Shown here: positions 17,141-26,632 of the stretch, piece by piece | How the letters are laid out: each line of letters opens with the position of its first letter | How positions within the stretch are numbered: position 1 is the stretch's first letter | From: Tateyamaria sp. Alg231-49 | GTDB lineage: Bacteria; Pseudomonadota; Alphaproteobacteria; Rhodobacterales; Rhodobacteraceae | Length of the DNA: 64,000 nucleotides | Assembly (NCBI RefSeq): GCF_900143535.1 | Contig: NZ_FRFA01000006.1 | Span: 124,001-188,000 of the forward strand | Reading direction: 5' to 3' | Made by a program: the position numbers and the translations under genes | The notes under the pieces: generated by a model | The model's input: the letters and a program-made list of their open reading frames with translations, nothing else | Database searches by the model: none | What the model was told of the DNA's origin: nothing

Positions 17141-18043
17141 TCAGGGATTCCATGTGGTCGGAATTCCCGAGAGAAGTTTGCGGTTTTTCAGTGCGTCGAT
17201 ATAGGCTTCCATATCGTGGTTCAGCCCGGCCTTTGGCCGTTTGTGACGCAGGATGCGGGTCTGGCCTACCCGGTGAAACGCGTTGGGCAAATAGCAGACG
17301 ATATCATCTTTTCGACAAATCGACAGCGACAGGTTGCTTAGCTCGACTGCACCTTGGGATTTGCGTGGGCGTGGAGCGGCAAAGCCGATCGCAGGGGCAG
17401 CCCATGTCTTTGACAAAATCTGTGCCGCTGCCGCCCCAAGAGAATGCCCGATAATCATTTCGGGCCAATCGTTGGCGTCTGGTCCAACCCATTCGTGGAT
17501 TTTCTTTGCGTGCGACAGAAATCCCTGATGCCAGAATGTGCGAGAAAACCCAAGTCGAGTTCCGGTCTCGACATCCTGTTTCTTGGCCTCTTCCCGGAAA
17601 CTCAGCCGTCGCCTGCCAACCCCCCAGAGGCGCAAATTGAAACGCAAGTAGTCGTTCAGCCCATTGCTGCCCGGTATCAACAGACAGTTGTTGCTCAGCA
17701 TGTATGCTTCGACGCCTTTTACTGTACACCGCTTGGTCACATAGACATTAAATTCGCTGTTCAGTTTCATATCCCCTGCTGTCGGTCTGAGGGGGTTGAG
17801 ATGGTAAGCCGTATCGATCATGTGTGCGGCCGTCATGATCGACATCCCCGCAGCAGCACTCGTGTCAAAAAGGGCGCGGTACGTCTTGTTGCCGACAATT
17901 CCGTCAGCGACTAGCCCGTACTTTCGCTGAAACGCGCGGACGGCCTCGATGGTTTTGCCGCCACGAACCCCATCAACGGGTCCAGGTGCAAATCCGCGCC
18001 TTTTCAGTTCACGCTGAATTTTCGCCCAGTTCTTTGTTGCCAC
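17141..18043 (-). CDS. Peptidoglycan-binding domain fused to class 3-type lipase
   Basis: A 300-residue protein with two domains. Residues ~5-60 are a PG_binding_1 module (IQRELKRRGFAPGPVDGV, TIEAVRAFQRKYGLVADG). Residues ~95-290 are an alpha/beta hydrolase of the fungal-lipase/class 3 kind, with nucleophile Ser201 in MIIGHSLGAAAAQ, probable acid Asp246 or Asp247 in RKDDIVCYLP, and probable base His276 in LNHDMEAY. No signal peptide is visible although the first domain should act on cell wall, so export would need another route. Translation starts with GTG at 18043 after a GAGG. No immunity-like neighbour is present; the next gene is divergent. Confidence 0.75.
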   Translation of the reverse strand: MATKNWAKIQRELKRRGFAPGPVDGVRGGKTIEAVRAFQRKYGLVADGIVGNKTYRALFDTSAAAGMSIMTAAHMIDTAYHLNPLRPTAGDMKLNSEFNVYVTKRCTVKGVEAYMLSNNCLLIPGSNGLNDYLRFNLRLWGVGRRRLSFREEAKKQDVETGTRLGFSRTFWHQGFLSHAKKIHEWVGPDANDWPEMIIGHSLGAAAAQILSKTWAAPAIGFAAPRPRKSQGAVELSNLSLSICRKDDIVCYLPNAFHRVGQTRILRHKRPKAGLNHDMEAYIDALKNRKLLSGIPTTWNP

Positions 18044-18259
18044 GTGAGATAGCCTCGGTTTGCAGATCGGATGTGGATCACACTAGGAAGGGTCCTCACG
18101 TAACGCAACGTATGGGTGCAGCGTCTTCTTTTGCAGAGGTTGTTGCTGATCTTCTCAAGTGGATGGAACCATCGCCTAAGAACTTGCGCCACATCGCAAA
18201 AATCGTCAGTCTACAACGTATTGATACAGCCAAACGCGCTTTGGCACCGGGGGTATGAA

Positions 18260-19939
18260 ATGCAACGCAGTCTGGCTGCCGTTCTTGTCGCGGATGTGGC
18301 AGGCTATTCTGAATTGATGGGTGATGATGCAGAGGCGACGCTGAATGCGCTCAAGCGTCTGCGGTCTGAAATTTTTCGCCCTGCTGTTGCCTCGCGCCAC
18401 GGCCGCGTTGTCAAAAGCATGGGCGATGGGTGGATCGTGTTGTTTTCGGCCGCTGCCGATGCTGCCACTTGCGCGTTGCAAATTCAGGATTTGCTGGCCA
18501 CCGATCCCACCCATGATGATCCCAAAATGCGCCTGCGCCTGGGTTTGCATGTGGGCGATGTGATTGAGGATGAGGAAGACGTGTTTGGCGACGGCGTGAA
18601 CGTCGCCGCCCGGCTCGAAGAATTTGCCCGGCCCGGCACGATCGCCATTTCTGATGCTGTGTTTGGAAGTCTGGATGGCACGTTGCGCCCGTCATTTGAT
18701 GACGCTGGCGAACGGATGCTCAAGAACATTTCCAAGCCCGTCCGGGTGTGGACGGGGGGGCAGGCGCCTGAGGCGTCTTTTGTCGTTCCAGCTTCTGTGG
18801 ATCGCCCGCATGTGGTGATCTTGCCGGTTCAGACATCGGACCCTCGCACCGATGTGATCGAGCTTGCAGATGCGATGACGGGTGATGTGCTGACCTATTT
18901 GGGGGCGACGCATTGGCTGTCTGTCACCAGTGGGGCGGTGCGCGGTCAGGCCTATACGCTCAACTCGCGCCTCCGGGCCAGCGGCTCACGCTTGCGCCTT
19001 GAGGTCCGCCTTGTCGGACCAACGGGCACTGAATTGTGGGCCGCAAAAATCGACGGCGATATGGATGATGCGTTTGATTGGCAGGATACGTCCACTGAAA
19101 CGCTGGTGAGTCATGTTCTGGCGGCAGTATTCGACGCCGAACGCCGTGTGCTGGACAAGCTGACGCTTGAGGAGATGAACGCCAACCAGTGTGAATTGCG
19201 TGGGCAACTGGCGTTGGATCGTCTGGATCCGAACGCCTTTGACGAAGCGTTGGCCTATTCCAGTGCGGCCATTGAAAAGGACCCACAGTCGCCCGAAGCG
19301 CTTGCCCTTGCGCTGGTCTCCTATTTGTCAGCGGCGGTTATGGGGTATCATGCCGTCACCGAACCCTACGCCCGGTCGGTCCCGAAATGGTGCGCTGCGG
19401 CGATGCCGCTTGCGCCTGATCACACTCATTTGCATCTCGTGCTGGGCGTGACCGCCTATGCTGAGGCCCGCGACCCTGTGACCTTGCGCAAGATCATCGA
19501 AAAGGCGTTGCGCCAGGCCTCTTCAGATTACCTGACCCTGACGTTGTCGGGATGGGCCTATGTCTGGATCGGTGATCATGGGGCAGGGGCCGAATGCCTG
19601 TCCAAGGCGTGGACGCTTGGCCGGCAAAGCCCGTGGGCTTTGGCGATCAAGGGTGGATTGGCCTTTGCTCTGCTTCAGACGGGTGATGATGCGGCGGCGA
19701 TTGCCCATGCCCGCGAAGGACTGGAGACAAGTGCGGACTATGCGACGTTGCATCGTATTCTGGCCGCGGCGCACGCGCATCTTGGGGACATGAGCGCGGC
19801 GAGTGAGGCATTGGCCGCTGCTCTGGCTGCTGATCCGCAGGATTCGATCCGTGTGATCCGCGCCCGTAATCTGTTTGCCGATCATGATCATGACAATCGG
19901 TATCTGGATGGGCTGCGGCTGGCAGGTATGCCCGAGTAG
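18260..19939 (+). CDS. Class III adenylate/guanylate cyclase with TPR-type repeats
   Basis: A 559-residue protein. Residues 1-165 are the cyclase homology domain, with metal-binding Asp12 (VADVAGYSELMG) and Asp56 (KSMGDGWIVLF) and the VFGDGVNVAARLEEFA segment. A beta-rich linker follows (HVVILPVQTS, like the TolB-N part common in this group), then from ~300 helical repeats of TPR type. It makes cAMP or cGMP; substrate residues were not resolved. No membrane helix is visible. The start at 18260 follows ACCGGGGG and begins right at the domain; the open frame to 18116 adds unrelated residues. Confidence 0.88.
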   Translation: MQRSLAAVLVADVAGYSELMGDDAEATLNALKRLRSEIFRPAVASRHGRVVKSMGDGWIVLFSAAADAATCALQIQDLLATDPTHDDPKMRLRLGLHVGDVIEDEEDVFGDGVNVAARLEEFARPGTIAISDAVFGSLDGTLRPSFDDAGERMLKNISKPVRVWTGGQAPEASFVVPASVDRPHVVILPVQTSDPRTDVIELADAMTGDVLTYLGATHWLSVTSGAVRGQAYTLNSRLRASGSRLRLEVRLVGPTGTELWAAKIDGDMDDAFDWQDTSTETLVSHVLAAVFDAERRVLDKLTLEEMNANQCELRGQLALDRLDPNAFDEALAYSSAAIEKDPQSPEALALALVSYLSAAVMGYHAVTEPYARSVPKWCAAAMPLAPDHTHLHLVLGVTAYAEARDPVTLRKIIEKALRQASSDYLTLTLSGWAYVWIGDHGAGAECLSKAWTLGRQSPWALAIKGGLAFALLQTGDDAAAIAHAREGLETSADYATLHRILAAAHAHLGDMSAASEALAAALAADPQDSIRVIRARNLFADHDHDNRYLDGLRLAGMPE

Positions 19940-19945
19940 GGTGGA

Positions 19946-21676
19946 TCAGTTGATATCGGGTTCGGGGACCGGCGCGCCAAATCCAGTTTCGAGATAGTCA
20001 AAGTCGCATCCCTTGTCCGCCTGCTGAATGTGGCGCGCAAACATCCACCCATAGCCACGCTGGTAGCGTGGTTCGGGCGCGACCCACGCCGCGCGGCGTT
20101 CAGCGAGCTCTGTGTCGGACAGTTGCACGTTGAGCGACCGGCCCGGCACATCCACTTCAATGATATCCCCGGTTTTGATCAGCGCGAGGGGGCCGCCCAC
20201 GTACGCCTCGGGTGCCACATGCAGGATGCACGCGCCGTAGGATGTGCCCGACATTCGCGCATCTGACAGGCGCACCATATCCCGCAGGCCCAGTTTCAAA
20301 AGTGCCTTGGGCATCGGGATCATTCCCCATTCTGGCATGCCCGGTCCCCCTTGGGGGCCTGCATTGCGCAACACCAGAACGCTGTCTGGCGTCATGGGGT
20401 AGTCTTCGTCGTTGATGATCTCTTTGAGTGCGTCGTAACTGTCGGCGACAATGGCGGGGCCTTTGTGCGTCTGGAACTTGGGGTCCATTGCCGCTGGTTT
20501 GATCACCGCTCCGTCGGGGGCAAGATTGCCGCGCAGCACGGCAAGGGACCCTTCGGAATAGACGGGGTTTGAGAGAGGGCGGATGACATCTGTGTTGAAG
20601 TTACGCGCGTTTGCGATGTCCTCGCCAAGCGTCTGGCCTGTCACCGTGGTTGCGCTCAAATCCAGTTTGTCTCCCAACTCCTGCATCAAGGCAGGCAGTC
20701 CGCCCGCATAGAAAAAGTCCTCCATCAGGTATTCGGTACCCGAGGGGCGGATATTGGCGATTACGGGTGTGGTACGTCCAACGGCATCGATGTCGTCGAG
20801 GTTCAGGTCAACGCCTGCGCGCCGGGCCATGGCGATAAGGTGGATGATCGCATTGGTGGAACAGCCCGTGGCCATCGCGACTGTTACCGCATTGCGGGTG
20901 GCGGCAGGGGTGATGATCTTGTTTGGGGTCAGGTCCTCCCATACCATATCGACAATGCGTCGCCCGCAGGCTGCCGCCATACGTTTGTGTCCGGCATCCG
21001 GGGCCGGGATCGACGAGGCCCCCGGCAGGCACAACCCAAATCCTTCGGCAATCGACATCATGGTCGAAGCGGTGCCCATGGTCATGCAAGTGCCATACGA
21101 GCGTGCGATGCCACCCTGTACGCCTTCCCATTCGGCGGCACCTATGTTGCCTGCCCGCCGCTCATCCCAGTATTTCCAGACATCCGTGCCCGAGCCGAGC
21201 TTTTGCCCCGCATAATTGCCGCGCAACATTGCCCCGGCTGGCATGAAGATCATCGGCAGGCCCATGGACACAGCGCCCATGACCAGCGCCGGGGTGGACT
21301 TGTCACAGCCGCCCATCAGGACGACGCCGTCGACGGGGTGGCTGCGCAGCGTTTCTTCGACCTCGATTGCACCGAGGTTGCGATAGAGCATTGAGGTCGG
21401 TTTCAGAAATTGTTCGGCAAAGTCATGCACAGGCAGTTCGGCGGGCGTGCCTCCGGCTTGCAGGATGCCGCGTTTCACCCATTCGGCGCGGTCGCGCAGA
21501 TGGTGGTGGCAGGGCGAAAGATCAGACCATGTGTTGATGATCGCGATCACGGGTTTGCCCTCCCAATCCTCGCCCGTCCAACCCATTTGGGCCGCTCGAC
21601 TGCGATGGCCCATCGAGCGTAAGTCGTCAGGCGCAAACCAGCGGGCGGAGCGAAGGTCTTTGGGGTCTTTGGTCAT
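19946..21676 (-). CDS. L-arabinonate dehydratase-like enzyme (IlvD/Edd family)
   Basis: A 576-residue dehydratase. The iron-sulfur cysteines are Cys56 (SPCHHHL), Cys124 (MGGCDKSTPA) and Cys197 (SYGTCMTMGTAST). Their spacing is that reported for the [2Fe-2S] L-arabinonate dehydratase of Rhizobium leguminosarum, offset by three residues, and the total length agrees. The enzyme would dehydrate a sugar acid to a 2-keto-3-deoxy acid, not act in branched-chain amino acid synthesis. The start at 21676 (MTKDPKDLRSARWF) is chosen over 21724 on family length. It converges with the cyclase gene (6 bases apart); dddL lies upstream on the same strand. Confidence 0.82.
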   Translation of the reverse strand: MTKDPKDLRSARWFAPDDLRSMGHRSRAAQMGWTGEDWEGKPVIAIINTWSDLSPCHHHLRDRAEWVKRGILQAGGTPAELPVHDFAEQFLKPTSMLYRNLGAIEVEETLRSHPVDGVVLMGGCDKSTPALVMGAVSMGLPMIFMPAGAMLRGNYAGQKLGSGTDVWKYWDERRAGNIGAAEWEGVQGGIARSYGTCMTMGTASTMMSIAEGFGLCLPGASSIPAPDAGHKRMAAACGRRIVDMVWEDLTPNKIITPAATRNAVTVAMATGCSTNAIIHLIAMARRAGVDLNLDDIDAVGRTTPVIANIRPSGTEYLMEDFFYAGGLPALMQELGDKLDLSATTVTGQTLGEDIANARNFNTDVIRPLSNPVYSEGSLAVLRGNLAPDGAVIKPAAMDPKFQTHKGPAIVADSYDALKEIINDEDYPMTPDSVLVLRNAGPQGGPGMPEWGMIPMPKALLKLGLRDMVRLSDARMSGTSYGACILHVAPEAYVGGPLALIKTGDIIEVDVPGRSLNVQLSDTELAERRAAWVAPEPRYQRGYGWMFARHIQQADKGCDFDYLETGFGAPVPEPDIN

Positions 21677-21754
21677 GCGAGGCTGGGTCCGGATTAGGGC
21701 AGAGGTTGAATCCGAGCCTAACACTGCAAACCAAACCGCACCACTGGTGCGTCC

Positions 21755-22447
21755 TCAGGCGTTGCGGCGCGCTTTCCGTGTCGCTGTCAGCTTCATGTTG
21801 GGAGAGGCAAGTCGGTCTTCTGGACCGCACCAGGCATAGGCCAGCAGGCACGGGTCGCGGTCGCCTGTTGTGATGCGGTGTTCATCCCCCGACCGGTTCA
21901 GAATGAGAGAACCGGGTGCAAAGACGGCTGCATTGTTCTCTGACCATGCGCCCGCGACCGAGATATAGCTTTCTTCGATGTCGAGGTGGGAGTGCTGGGG
22001 ATAGGTCGTGTTGGGGGCAAACAGCACGAAACCAAGGATCAGCGTGTCGCACCGCACCGGCCCTTTGGGTCCAAGCACTTCGCAATAAGCGTATTTCTGG
22101 GCCAGTGCTTTGGACAGTTTTTCGTAGCCGTATTCCCATGTCAGTTCATCGCGCACCTCGCGCAAGGCGCGCGCCATACCCTGCATCGCGCCCCGTTCGC
22201 CCAGATCAAGGGCGCGTGGAAAGTGGGCGATCACCGGTTTGCTGTCGCCGCCGGTTTGCAGGACGTCTGGGTTTTTAGCCATTGCAGCCGACAACCGGTC
22301 ACGCACGCGTTTGCGGTGGCCCCGAATGGCGGGGCTGCCCCCGGCAGAGCCATACCGGTACAGCGCGTCAAATTCTCGTAGCAGATAGAGCCAGTTGGGA
22401 GAGTCCATCAGGCGCGCTGTTGCCATGGGGGTGTTCATGTCAGTCAT
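21755..22447 (-). CDS. dddL: Dimethylsulfoniopropionate lyase DddL
   Basis: A 230-residue protein recognised as DddL, which cleaves the algal osmolyte DMSP to dimethyl sulfide and acrylate. The C-terminal half is a cupin: His152 and His154 in YPQHSHLDIEESYISV, Glu158/Glu159 and Tyr161, then PGSLILNRSGDEH with His190, the expected metal and catalytic residues of cupin DMSP lyases. The N-terminal helical part (ARLMDSPNWLYLLREFDALY) also fits DddL. The ribosome binding site GGGAGA precedes ATG 22447. No other DMSP gene (dmdA, dddD, acuI) is nearby; the next gene on the strand is the sugar-acid dehydratase, 78 bases on. Confidence 0.9.
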   Translation of the reverse strand: MTDMNTPMATARLMDSPNWLYLLREFDALYRYGSAGGSPAIRGHRKRVRDRLSAAMAKNPDVLQTGGDSKPVIAHFPRALDLGERGAMQGMARALREVRDELTWEYGYEKLSKALAQKYAYCEVLGPKGPVRCDTLILGFVLFAPNTTYPQHSHLDIEESYISVAGAWSENNAAVFAPGSLILNRSGDEHRITTGDRDPCLLAYAWCGPEDRLASPNMKLTATRKARRNA

Positions 22448-22602
22448 TGCGCGATCTCCCGCGGAAAGTCAGAAGCCTGTTGTTGACGGGTAGCTTGCGG
22501 GTTGGCGCCGCGCAATAGGATCATATCCTGCGGACCCGGCTGGCAAGGCAACCAACAGCGTTTGCCCATTTCCTTGCCACCAAAGATCAAGGCCTGTGCT
22601 GT

Positions 22603-25600
22603 TTATCCCTGAAGCGCCTTCACACTTATCTCACCCTGCGCTTGTTCGCGGATGGCCAATGCGGCAGCATAGGACCCGGCGGCTGTCGTGAAGTATGGGA
22701 TTTTGTCGTAAAGCGCGATGGAGCGGATGGATTTGGAATCCTCGACGGCCTGTGCCCCTTCAGTCGTGTTCAGAACCAGCTGAATGCGCCCATCCTTCAT
22801 CATGTCGGTGACGTCCGGGCGACCCTCGTAGACCTTGTTGACGGTGCCGCAGGGCACACCTTGGCCTTCGTACCACGCGGCGGTCCCGCGCGTTGCTACG
22901 AGGGTAAAGCCGAGACCGGTCAGGATCTGTGCTGCTTCCAGCATGTCAGGCGTTTTGTCCGCGTCTTTGATCGAGATAAAGGCACAGCCCGCGCCCGGCA
23001 GCACCATGCCTGCGCCCATCTGAGCCTTGAGGAAGGCGCGCGCAAAGGTGCGGTCCCAGCCCATGACTTCGCCGGTTGAGCGCATTTCGGGGCCCAAAAT
23101 CGTGTCCACGCCGGGGAAACGGGCGAAGGGCAGCACCGCCTCTTTGACCGAGAACCACGGCATGTCGGGGTTGGCCAGCGTCATCGGATCGCCCAGAGGC
23201 AGCACGGCTTCGTAGTTGGCGGAGGCGTCGTAGGGCGCGCGCAATGGGAAGTTGGACAGCGGCTCACCGGCCATGATCCGCGCAGCGATTGAGGCGATGG
23301 CAGAGTCCGTCGCCTTGGCCACAAATGGCACGGTGCGCGAGGCGCGCGGGTTCACTTCGATGAGGTAAATGTCATCGCCCTGAACAGCGAACTGAATGTT
23401 CATCAACCCGACCACATTGAGAGCGCGGGCAAGGGCGTGCGTTTGGACTTCGACCTCTGCGATCACATCTTTGGACAGAGAATAGGGTGGCAGGGAACAA
23501 GCGCTGTCACCCGAGTGCACACCTGCCTCTTCAATGTGCTGCATGATGCCTGCGACGTGGACGTCTGAGCCATCACAGAGCGCATCCACATCCAGTTCTA
23601 CAGCCCCGGCGAGGTAGCTGTCGAGAAGGACTGGGCTGTCACCCGAGACCACGACGGCCTCGGAGATATAGCGTTCAAGGCTGGCCTGATCCCGCACGAT
23701 TTCCATCGCGCGCCCGCCCAGCACGTAAGAGGGGCGAATGACCAGTGGAAACCCTATTTTAGCCGCGATTTCAATCGCTTCTTCGTCGGAATGTGCGATG
23801 CCGTTGTTGGGCTGTTTGAGGCCAAGGTCTTGCACAAGCTTTTGGAACCGCTCGCGGTCTTCGGCGAGATCAATGGCGTCTGGCGTGGTGCCGAGGATGG
23901 GAATGCCCGCCTCTTGCAGCGCATTGGCAAGCTTCAATGGCGTTTGACCGCCGAACTGCACGATGACGCCGTGCAGCGTTCCGGCCTCCTGCTCTTTGGC
24001 GAGGATTTCCATCACGTGTTCGAAGGTCAGTGGTTCGAAATAAAGCCGGTCAGAGGTGTCGTAATCCGTACTCACCGTCTCCGGGTTGCAGTTGATCATG
24101 ATCGTCTCGTAACCCGCATCGGTCAGTGCGAAGCAAGCGTGGCAGCAGCAGTAGTCGAACTCGATCCCTTGTCCGATCCGGTTTGGGCCACCGCCCAAGA
24201 TCACGACTTTCTTTTTGTCGGATGGCCGCGCCTCGCATTCCACCGTGCCAAAGACCGGGGTTTCGTAGGTGGAGTACATGTAGGGCGTTTGCGCCTCGAA
24301 CTCGGCAGCACAAGTGTCGATCCGTTTGAAGACAGCAGTGACACCTTGGTCATGGCGCAAGGCGCGGACCGCTTTTTCTGATGTGCCGGTTAGGTTGGCC
24401 AAGCGTGCATCGCTAAAGCCCATCATCTTGAGCGCGCGCAGACCTGCGGCGTCAGCGGGAAGCCCTTGTGCGCGGATGTCTGTTTCGCAATCAACGATTT
24501 CGCGAATGCGGGCAAGGAACCATGGGTCAAACATCGTGACACCATGGATGTCGTCGTCCGACAGCCCGTGGCGCATGGCCTGGGCAATCAGACGCAACCG
24601 GTCAGGTGTTTGCGTCGAGATGGCCTTGACGATGGCCGCATTGTCCGGAGCGCCGGGAATGTCGATGTCATCAAGGCCAGTGAGGCCGGATTCCATGGAC
24701 GCCATCGCCTTTTGCAAGCTCTCGTGGAACGTGCGGCCCACGGCCATGACTTCGCCCACCGATTTCATCGCGGTGGTCAGTGTCGCCTCGGAGCCTGGGA
24801 ATTTTTCGAAGGCGAATTTAGGGATCTTGGTGACGACATAGTCGATTGTCGGCTCAAAAGATGCAGGCGTTACCTTGGTGATGTCATTGTCGAGCTCATC
24901 AAGCGTGTAACCCACCGCAAGCTTGGCGGCGATCTTGGCAATGGGGAAGCCTGTTGCTTTGGACGCCAAAGCTGAGGACCGCGAGACGCGTGGGTTCATC
25001 TCAATCACGACCATGCGCCCGTCAACCGGGTTGATGGCCCACTGCACATTCGAGCCACCCGTTTCCACGCCAATCTCGCGCAGGACTGCGATCGAGTGGT
25101 TGCGCATGATCTGGTATTCTTTGTCGGTCAGCGTCAGAGCCGGCGCCACGGTGATGCTGTCGCCGGTGTGCACACCCATCGGGTCGACGTTTTCGATGGA
25201 GCAGACGATGATGGCGTTGTCTGCGGTGTCGCGCACCACCTCCATCTCGTATTCTTTCCAACCCAGCAGGCTTTCGTCCACAAGGATCTGGCCAACGGGC
25301 GAGGCATCCATGCCAGAGCGGCAGATGGCCATGTAGTCATCACGGTTATAAGCGACGCCACCGCCCGTCCCACCAAGGGTAAAGGCGGGGCGGATAATGG
25401 CAGGCAGCCCGATGTCTTCGAGCGTTTCCAGTGCAATGGAGACCCCTGCATCGAGGTCTTTCTTGCCATCTGGGTTTTTCGGGGCCGTTACGATGGTTGC
25501 GCGCGGGTTTTCGATGCCCAGACGGTCCATCGCCTCGCGGAACAGTTTGCGGTCTTCGGCCATCTCGATGGCGGCGCGCTTGGCCCCGATCATCTCGACG

Positions 25601-25935
25601 CCGTACTTGTCGAGCACCCCCATCTCTTCGAGCGCCAGTGATGTGTTCAGACCTGTTTGACCGCCCATCGTCGGGAGCAACGCATCGGGGCGCTCCTTTT
25701 CGATGATCTTGGCCACCACATCGGGGGTGATGGGTTCGATATAGGTGGCATCAGCCAGCCCGGGGTCGGTCATGATGGTGGCCGGGTTCGAATTCACCAG
25801 AATAACGCGATAGCCTTCTTCGCGTAGCGCCTTACAGGCCTGAGCTCCTGAGTAGTCGAACTCGCACGCCTGACCGATAACAATGGGACCCGCGCCGATG
25901 ATCATGATCGACTGTATGTCGGTACGCTTTGGCAT
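22603..25935 (-). CDS. carB: Carbamoyl-phosphate synthase large subunit
   Basis: A 1110-residue enzyme making carbamoyl phosphate from ammonia (delivered by CarA), bicarbonate and two ATP, for arginine and pyrimidines. It has two ATP-grasp halves, each opened by a pre-ATP-grasp strand ([20 protein letters not shown] near residue 10; [20 protein letters not shown] in the middle), an oligomerisation region between, and a C-terminal MGS-like regulatory domain ending [10 protein letters not shown]. The start at 25935 (MPKRTDIQS) is the family's normal start; the frame runs on upstream without family sequence. carA is not in the window. Confidence 0.97.
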   Translation of the reverse strand: MPKRTDIQSIMIIGAGPIVIGQACEFDYSGAQACKALREEGYRVILVNSNPATIMTDPGLADATYIEPITPDVVAKIIEKERPDALLPTMGGQTGLNTSLALEEMGVLDKYGVEMIGAKRAAIEMAEDRKLFREAMDRLGIENPRATIVTAPKNPDGKKDLDAGVSIALETLEDIGLPAIIRPAFTLGGTGGGVAYNRDDYMAICRSGMDASPVGQILVDESLLGWKEYEMEVVRDTADNAIIVCSIENVDPMGVHTGDSITVAPALTLTDKEYQIMRNHSIAVLREIGVETGGSNVQWAINPVDGRMVVIEMNPRVSRSSALASKATGFPIAKIAAKLAVGYTLDELDNDITKVTPASFEPTIDYVVTKIPKFAFEKFPGSEATLTTAMKSVGEVMAVGRTFHESLQKAMASMESGLTGLDDIDIPGAPDNAAIVKAISTQTPDRLRLIAQAMRHGLSDDDIHGVTMFDPWFLARIREIVDCETDIRAQGLPADAAGLRALKMMGFSDARLANLTGTSEKAVRALRHDQGVTAVFKRIDTCAAEFEAQTPYMYSTYETPVFGTVECEARPSDKKKVVILGGGPNRIGQGIEFDYCCCHACFALTDAGYETIMINCNPETVSTDYDTSDRLYFEPLTFEHVMEILAKEQEAGTLHGVIVQFGGQTPLKLANALQEAGIPILGTTPDAIDLAEDRERFQKLVQDLGLKQPNNGIAHSDEEAIEIAAKIGFPLVIRPSYVLGGRAMEIVRDQASLERYISEAVVVSGDSPVLLDSYLAGAVELDVDALCDGSDVHVAGIMQHIEEAGVHSGDSACSLPPYSLSKDVIAEVEVQTHALARALNVVGLMNIQFAVQGDDIYLIEVNPRASRTVPFVAKATDSAIASIAARIMAGEPLSNFPLRAPYDASANYEAVLPLGDPMTLANPDMPWFSVKEAVLPFARFPGVDTILGPEMRSTGEVMGWDRTFARAFLKAQMGAGMVLPGAGCAFISIKDADKTPDMLEAAQILTGLGFTLVATRGTAAWYEGQGVPCGTVNKVYEGRPDVTDMMKDGRIQLVLNTTEGAQAVEDSKSIRSIALYDKIPYFTTAAGSYAAALAIREQAQGEISVKALQG

Positions 25936-26076
25936 CTGGGCCCCCCGGGTATGTGACATGCATTTTGCGCCAAGCTGCGCAGGCAAATTTGCTGCGTTAT
26001 AGGCATGGCTCAGGCAGGTGCAAGGGGGGACGGGCGCATTCACGCACTGCACGCCCTTATCAAGTCGCGCACACGC

Positions 26077-26099
26077 AAAAAGGGGGCCGTAGGGCCCCC
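26077..26099 (-). terminator. Rho-independent terminator of the 122-residue gene
   Basis: Stem GGGGGCC (26082-26088) / GGCCCCC (26093-26099) with loop GTAG. On the minus strand it is followed by TTTTT (complement of AAAAA 26077-26081). It lies 38 bases after the stop of the 26138-26506 gene and separates it from carB. Confidence 0.92.
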
Positions 26100-26137
26100 A
26101 GTGTTTCTGCCGTTGCTAAAGCGTGTCGATGATAAGC

Positions 26138-26506
26138 TTAGCGCCCGATCAGGCGGGACAAAAGTGAGCGTGATTTTTCCGGCTGTTGTGCGACGCTTGC
26201 CGCAACAGGTGCAGGTGCTGGAGCGGTTTCCACGGGCATCGGCTTGGGCTTGGCCGTGGTGACAGTTCCGCTCAGGTGTGGGGGGCGTTGTACGCCACCC
26301 TTTTTAGCGGCACATGCGGCTGTGACTGAACCCGGCATGGGGCGGGGCGGCATTGTGACCGCTTCGCTTGCAGTTTCGAAATTCGCAGCATCCAAAAGGT
26401 GCTCTTGTCCTTGCTCGGCAAGTATTTCACGGACCGAGCGCATCATGCGAGTCGTGCGCTCGCTGGCGTCTGCGCTTTGCAGTTCCTGGCGTTGACCGTA
26501 TTCCAT
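26138..26506 (-). CDS. Hypothetical protein, Pro/Ala-rich
   Basis: A 122-residue soluble protein. The N-terminal third is helical and charged (QRQELQSADASERTTRMMRS, then VREILAEQGQEHLLDAANF); the rest is Pro/Ala/Val-rich and probably disordered, ending in a basic helix SRSLLSRLIGR. The start follows GGAGG on the minus strand with 10-base spacing and a strong terminator closes the gene, so it is very likely real. No family recognised. Confidence 0.7.
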   Translation of the reverse strand: MEYGQRQELQSADASERTTRMMRSVREILAEQGQEHLLDAANFETASEAVTMPPRPMPGSVTAACAAKKGGVQRPPHLSGTVTTAKPKPMPVETAPAPAPVAASVAQQPEKSRSLLSRLIGR

Positions 26507-26632
26507 GTCTTATCAACCTCCGTTCTGGGTCGGTTTCGGAACAGGGCCGAACCGTTCTGATTACGTTGGCTGCGAAACAAGGCAATTCTGTGTTCAAATC
26601 GGGGTATCTGCGTGCCTCTTGCAAAGAAGGCG

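Noticed and set aside
19946-21676. Dihydroxy-acid dehydratase (ilvD)
   Set aside because: The cysteine spacing and overall motifs agree better with sugar-acid dehydratases of the same superfamily, and no branched-chain amino acid genes are nearby.
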